Origin: Gryganskiella cystojenkinii
Taxonomy: Eukaryota; Mortierellomycota; Mortierellomycetes; Mortierellales; Mortierellaceae
NCBI GenBank assembly: GCA_015852425.1
Contig: JAAAIG010000321.1
Span: forward strand, 1 to 38,695
Length of the DNA: 38,695 nt
Direction: 5' to 3'
Of the stretch, positions 33,928-38,695 are shown in pieces (position 1 is the stretch's first letter; each line of letters opens with the position of its first letter). The translations under genes and the position numbers were made by a program. Below the pieces are notes generated by a model that saw only the letters and a list, made by a program, of their open reading frames with translations, did not search any database and was not told where the DNA came from.

Positions 33928-34730
33928 GGAGTTACAAAGCACCCAAAGACAATTGTGATGAGAGGAGGAGGGACAAGGAGGAGCATAGAATGAAAAAGAA
34001 TGAATGAATGAGAGTGAGGAATGAGAGGGTTTGAAAGAAAGGAGGAAGAAGGCTTCTATGAAGAGGTGGTAGTAGCCGAGGGCAAACAGTCGGTGAAATC
34101 GCCCGCACAGGCCAACACTGTACCTATTTCAAATCTCGTCGTTCGCATTTTACGTGTCATTTCGGTGACGTAGTCACAGAAGCAAAGGTGCCAGTCGTTT
34201 GTCTTCCCACACTCGTACACCATCCTCCGCATCACATCCCTTTTTCACAATTGCCTTTTCACCACTACTCGTTTCGTCTTCGCCTTCTTACCCTTCTGTT
34301 CTGGTAATTACCTTTCACACTCAATTTAGAAATGCTCGAGAAGAGAAAAGTAGTTAAATGCGGTGCAGGTGCGAGTGAGGATTCGTGTCCATCAAAATGA
34401 TTTATTTTTCGTTTAATTAATTAATAATAAACTCAATTGGTGTGTGGCGCGATTGCTGGGTACCATTGGTTAGCGTTGTTTCTTCAGTCGACGCTCATCC
34501 TATTCATTAACTAAGAGTTCTTTCTTTCCAATTCCTACATACTGCACATTATTCTGTCAATCGTCTGTAGCCTGGCTCTGAACCGTGACATCCGACTCGA
34601 AGGTAATGTATTCTGTTGTTTGTTCGCTAGCATGTCCATCGTCTATGATATTTGCTTTTGCAGCATGAGAATTAGTGCGGTGGTCATGCTGGCTTCGGCG
34701 ACCGTAACATTTTGCCAAAATGTGCTGATT
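33928..34730. other. upstream side of the CRN relic and intergenic sequence
   Basis: 33955-34080 is purine-rich on the plus strand, so C/T-rich on the minus strand, like the leaders of other genes here; it was probably the CRN promoter. 34395-34435 is very AT-rich with TTAATTAATTAATAATAA. No gene was recognised. Confidence 0.45.
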
Positions 34731-34806
34731 CTTTTTTAGCAACCACTGTTTAGCTCGTAACAGAGCGGCAGAGGGGCGGAAAGTGGAGCATGGCAGGGTG
34801 GTAGCT
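34731..34806 (-). repeat. direct repeat copy 1, coding-like on the minus strand
   Basis: About 70 bases containing TTAGCAACCACTGTTTAGCT and GGCAGAGGGGCGGAAA, repeated 165 bases further on. On the minus strand it reads CSTFRPSAALLRAKQWLLKK within an 86-codon open frame (34557-34817). Confidence 0.75.
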
Positions 34807-34895
34807 TGTATCGGCACTTCCTATTGCAGGGAATGACCATCTTGCTATACTGGCGTCACAGTTGCGGATAAAACATCCCTCCCATAGACGCTGAT

Positions 34896-34968
34896 TTTTT
34901 CTTAGCAACCACTGTTTAGCTCTCTTCTGGGCGGCAGAGGGGCGGAAAATGGAGCGTGGAAGGATGGC
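34896..34968 (-). repeat. direct repeat copy 2, coding-like on the minus strand
   Basis: Second copy of 34731-34806. On the minus strand it reads FRPSAAQKRAKQWLLRKNQR, keeping the protein pattern FRPSAA..RAKQWLL.KNQ of copy 1 despite several substitutions. Confidence 0.75.
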
Positions 34969-35111
34969 GATTGGGATTATACTTGTGGGCTACCACGAAG
35001 ATAACCCTCTCACTCGGCTATTCAATTTAATCTATGTTACCAAAGACCTAGCCGTAAGACCTATCCTAACACTCTTCATCATCCCCACTAGCGCATTACT
35101 TGCCATTGACC

Positions 35112-37541
35112 ATGGAGTCTGAGAGAAACGAGGACCACGAGGACTACTCCTGCGATATCAACAAAATTGGAACAGGCGCCGCGGATGTTGAACACATTGA
35201 ATGGGCTTTGAGCATATTGACAAAGGGTGGAAAGATAACCATGCCTAGCTTTGTGAAGGCCTTTTTGTATACTTCGGAGCAAGATGCACATTTGGCCTAT
35301 TCACAGCTTATCTCATCCCCCAATTTAACACAACCAGTGCGTTTACGCCTCAAGGCGAATTACAGGACATGGCGGAATAATCACGCCTCGACGTTCTGGG
35401 CACAACAGACAACCTCTCTTAAGGCCAAACTAGCGCTTGTGACAACTGCAGGAGAGATCATGGATGGTAGCCAGCCAATCGCAAACAAGGTTCTTCAGGA
35501 GGAATCAGAAACTTTCGTTCAGTCACCTGCGCCACATCACCACTCCTCAGACTTCCCATTTTCTTCTACAGGTATGCAAACGCAGATGTACCACTTATCT
35601 GGGGGTGTCCTATATTTCTTGTGCATTGACTTGATTGGCATCTTTTGTTAATTACACTCTAGCAAACCGAAAGCATCCGCGCGATACACTCGACAATGAC
35701 CATACCAGAGTGCCTAAGACATTTCGTAATCGATGTAAGCACAATTGAAACTTCTTGGACCAGCTGGTATGTTTTACCAAACTTACTGAAATTTACTGTA
35801 AATACTTTAAATAGCTGCTCCTTCGTTACCCACACCGGCGGCCTCTACTGATCAGAGTGAGGGGTCCCCCTTGTTCCAGGAAACGGAATACGATGCTGAA
35901 GATGACGAAGATGGCTTAAATGGCATTAATTTTGCTCCCTTTGGCAGAATGCCTACTCGACCAGTATCCCGTAACAGAATTGCCACATCATTGACCAACT
36001 CCAAGGGGGCTGTCTCTGGTCTGAATTGGACAACACCGTTCGTCTATGACGAAGAGCACGAGGGCGAAGAAAGGAGGAGTGTGGGTGTTTATAAGGGGGT
36101 TATGCAAACAGAGGGGGCGGCCACAGCACGGTCAACATCATCAACAGCTACAACACGTTTAACACCAGCCTCGTCATCGTCATCGTCATCATTACCCTTG
36201 GCTCCAGGTGTCGTCAAGAAGCGAGAGAAATCGATCATGCAGGGAGGCTTGCCATTGATGGCGAACAATACCATTGGAGAACACAATTTGTCCATCCGAA
36301 ACGAGGTATGTATGCTTAGTCACCACTCCAGACCATATGGCTATATTTGTGATTCGTGTGGATTGGCACTCATTTGTATTTTTTTCTATGTTAAGAATGT
36401 CCAAACAAGAGGTGGCCCATCTTATACACGCCCTCGCTGTATTGGATCACCGTCACCCTTACCCAACAACGTGTTTCCTCTGGTAGGCTCGTCTGAACTA
36501 CCTCCAGCAGCATATTCACCAGAGGGACTTCAATATGCTGTGCTGAATCAGCGGACCCATTGGCTGGCAGATGGCGTGGATATTGGAAAATTGTTTGAGG
36601 ACTACAAACAAGGTCGAAGGAGCTCACTGGACATCGCTCAGGATGATATTATTGACCTTACCGCAGACTCACCATTCCTGCACGACACCAGTGATGCGGC
36701 GTTTGGTGCTATCATTGCTGACTTCCCCACAAACGACAGCGTAGTAGATGAACTTGTGGAGCTGACATCGGCACTCGGAGAGACCTGTTCTTTTGAACAG
36801 TTTCAAGACAGGGTTTTTAATGTTCCCCCAAACACACCTATCCGTCGGTTCATTTTCAGAATTCTGGACTCATACTCGAGATACTTCCCAAAGCACAAGG
36901 ATGTTCCGCACCTTCTAGAGCGACAGGCGATGTTTGACCTCCTCTGTCCTTTCATCCGTGGCGCTCTGCTGGTCTATGACATTGAATCTGACATCAGCGA
37001 AATTGCCATCGTCGGGTCTGGAGTACGAAAGAACCTTGGAAAGGAGGCATTGGATAAGCTGAGTAAGTGTCGGCTCGCTGACATCACAGGCAATGATGGC
37101 ATGGGACACCAAGTGTTTCTCGCCGAATGCTCGAAAATTTACGAAAAAGATACACGAAAATTCAAGGAGGACCGATGGAAGCTGGCTCGTGCCATGAAGG
37201 ACAGCTGGGACTTGGCGGTGAGGAAGCTCGCCGAAAACCACTGCCGGCCCCATGAAGATTTGTCCGTCTATGGCATGCATTTTTTCGACGACACGCTTGT
37301 TTTTCTCAAGCTCGATTATTGCGGCCACTATCGACTCTGGCAGGTCGATACCGCTCAGCTTCCCATGCGCCATCACGACTTCTTCAACAGAACCGTTACC
37401 TGCTGCAAGATTGCACTCAGGTTTGCCGCTGTTATTGCAAAGGAGATTGACCAGCGGAAAACGCTGGCCATGATTTCCCCTGCTGCAGTACTTGCACTCT
37501 CACGTGCTGCACGCAACCTCAAGCGCACCACAGACTCTTAG
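35112..37541 (+). CDS. PD-(D/E)XK nuclease-like family protein (Mortierella-expanded type)
   Basis: Four exons (35112-35571, 35663-35734, 35815-36305, 36396-37541) give 722 residues. The start is the first ATG (MESERNEDHED). Residues 1-150 are helical (EWALSILTKGGKITMPSFVK). Residues 155-335 are disordered, acidic or Ser-rich with a poly-Ser run. The C-terminal domain, about 390-720, has RLADITGNDGMGHQVFLAEC followed by KIYEKDTRKFKEDRWKLARA. An Asp570...Glu585-Cys-Ser-Lys588 arrangement is compatible with a PD-(D/E)XK core, as in related Mortierella proteins ending in VVEVS-type motifs, but the third residue is unusual and activity is uncertain. It ends in a helix with ALSRAARNLKR. The last intron uses a TTAAG acceptor; retaining that 90-base intron also keeps the frame open. 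The D5-like relic begins 159 bases downstream. Confidence 0.65.
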
Positions 37542-37607
37542 GGACAGGATAACCCTGAACGCGAATGCCTCACCACACTATGATTCCAGTTACTACTTGC
37601 TTGATTC

Positions 37608-37613
37608 AATAAA
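37608..37613 (+). terminator. poly(A) signal of the nuclease-like gene
   Basis: Exact AATAAA, 67 bases after the stop codon at 37541. The rest of the 158-base gap to the viral relic is AT-rich and ends with an A10 run at 37706-37715. Confidence 0.5.
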
Positions 37614-37699
37614 AGACCCAACAGCCTTGGAAACCAATCTCGGGAATACTCTACCTCTAATAATTTATTCAGACTATTGTAACTGAACTATTAATTTAA

Positions 37700-38460
37700 C
37701 GAAACAAAAAAAAAACGCCAACCTACGTAAGATCAGACGTGGAGGATCCCATCGCGAAACATGCCAGCGACTTTGCTCATACACATCCCGACTATGTACT
37801 CATGGGCATGATTAACTACCATGCCTCCCTGGGGGGTGAGGTTGTGTACGAGGATGTTGCCTGTATCCCATGTACTAGATTGGAGATGGAGAGCACCATG
37901 ATGGGCATAGATATGGGGGAGTATAACCTATACATCTCCAATGTATGCACGGAGAGAGCTGTCTCGTTGATGAACACAGGCAATCCAACCTCTTATGTAG
38001 AGGCCGAGATAACTTCTCTCCTGTATGACACCTATGTATCCAAGTATGTGTCCGTACCGGTGAGTGGTAGGGACATGGGACTATGGGGATACAAGAAGGG
38101 CATCTGGAGAGAGATCAGCACAAGCAACATATGGAGAGATCTCGTTGTTGCCATATCCGTGTGCCTGGATAAGTCTGGGTTACAAGGTGTAAAGAGGTAC
38201 CTTGGATCTGTGGCCTCTAGAGAGAGAATCATCAGGGATCTCCTGTACAGGGTGTGTGACGATAGATTCCTCTCCAAGCTCAACAGCAGTCCGTACTTGA
38301 TCGGGATGCGCAACGGTATCTACGATGTATTCAAGGGTGTGCTTAGGAACCCTCTACCCGCAGACTACATATCCATGACCACTGGATGCAACCTAGGCAA
38401 CGGGACCCATGGAAGAGGAAGGCTCTCATGAACATCCTAGAACAGATATTTCCCGAGGAG
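37700..38460 (+). pseudogene. endogenous viral fragment: NCLDV D5-type primase-helicase, middle region
   Basis: An open frame from 37700 to the TGA at 38429-38431 has no ATG in its first 34 codons; the earliest starts are a GTG at 37739 and an ATG near 37802. The C-terminal part carries the D5_N hallmark found in poxviruses, asfarviruses and mimiviruses: RFLSKLNSSPYLIGMRNGIY, then DVFKGVLRNPLP, then ADYISMTTG. Before it are WGYKKGIWREISTSNIW and ERIIRDLL. The homology moves to another frame around 38395-38406 (continuing LMNILEQIFPEED) and stops near 38460, before the SF3 helicase Walker motifs, which are absent. Both the N-terminal primase region and the helicase are therefore missing or severely truncated. 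Twelve of 13 Arg codons are AGA/AGG and Ile ATA is frequent, unlike the CGN-rich core genes. This points to transfer from a large DNA virus, now decayed. Confidence 0.75.
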
Positions 38461-38695
38461 GATTGTCATCGGCATTGGACTCGGCGACTTTTCTTTCAAG
38501 ATGAGGTTGTCCTCTCTTCATGGGACCTTTCAGTCTCATTTTGTGCAAAAGGTAAGGAAGTGAACAAACGGTATTACCTTCGTTTTATTCGTTATTTTCC
38601 ATGTTGCTCACTGCAGTGGCCTTTTGTTGTTAGGCTCGATCATTGGGATACATTGTGGTCGGCGTCAACGAGTATTATACCTCCAAGAAGTGTCC
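38441..38695 (+). mobile_element. 3' exons of a Fanzor-like (eukaryotic TnpB) gene, cut by window
   Basis: Exon to 38551 and exon 38634-38695 (window end) are joined by an 82-nt intron (GTAAGG to TTGTTAG). They encode RRIVIGIGLGDFSFKMRLSS, then LHGTFQSHFVQK, then ARSLGYIVVGVNEYYTSKKC-P. The segment A-x-x-x-G-Y-x-V-V-x-V-(N/D)-x-x-Y-T-S-K-x-C-(P/S) is the start of the zinc ribbon that sits between RuvC-II and RuvC-III in TnpB/Fanzor RNA-guided nucleases, and the family is abundant in Mortierella genomes. The upstream two thirds of the protein are absent; viral D5 sequence abuts instead. The fragment lies in the same frame as the D5 ORF but behind two stops (38429 and 38438). Whether the 3' side continues intact lies outside the window. 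Confidence 0.6.

Noticed and set aside
36306..36395. Treating the last segment of the nuclease-like gene as unspliced
   Set aside because: The 90 bases keep the frame open, but GTATGT and a T-rich tract before TTAAG look like an intron; both options are possible and splicing was preferred.

Overview
The window looks like nuclear DNA of a Mortierellomycotina-type (Mortierella sensu lato) fungus. The evidence is short GT-AG introns (about 60-170 nt, one of 534 nt), standard fungal housekeeping genes, a very large ARM-NACHT-pentapeptide-WD40 STAND protein, Crinkler-type and GCR1_C-type relics, and a Fanzor-like zinc-ribbon sequence. Lineage and family assignments come from remembered family motifs; no search was run.

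Bases 1-16445 are a conserved core. In order they carry a U5 snRNP WD40 protein (minus, 3' end cut by the window edge), an NmrA-like oxidoreductase (plus), a CAMK-like Ser/Thr kinase (plus, 4 exons), mitochondrial elongation factor G (minus, 5 exons), a vacuolar-type amino acid transporter (minus, 3 exons), a long gene-poor stretch, and a secreted lipase (minus). A possible 100-residue gene and a 20-cysteine, probably GPI-anchored protein follow.

From about 19.3 kb the window becomes accessory in character. It holds a broken GCR1_C/Crypton-like relic, a tandem pair of small LRR genes with a duplicated leader and scattered flanking repeats, and the 1856-residue STAND protein on the minus strand. 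After these come a defensin-like secreted peptide, a small predicted membrane protein, and a graveyard of minus-strand relics (zinc-finger-like, fungal effector/kinase-like, and a frameshifted Crinkler N-terminal domain).

The right end is the most unusual part. A four-exon gene of a PD-(D/E)XK-like family is followed within about 160 bases by a fragment of a giant-virus D5-type primase-helicase. That fragment has no start ATG near its 5' end, an Arg codon bias of AGA/AGG in 12 of 13 codons, and a frameshift near its end. It abuts, within a few bases, the 3' exons of a Fanzor-like (eukaryotic TnpB) gene, which run off the window. This is read as an endogenous viral element joined to a transposon relic.

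Exon borders were placed by eye from splice consensus, reading frame and protein continuity. For all the multi-exon genes given with full exon lists, the exon lengths sum to a whole number of codons, apart from the first gene, which the window edge cuts.
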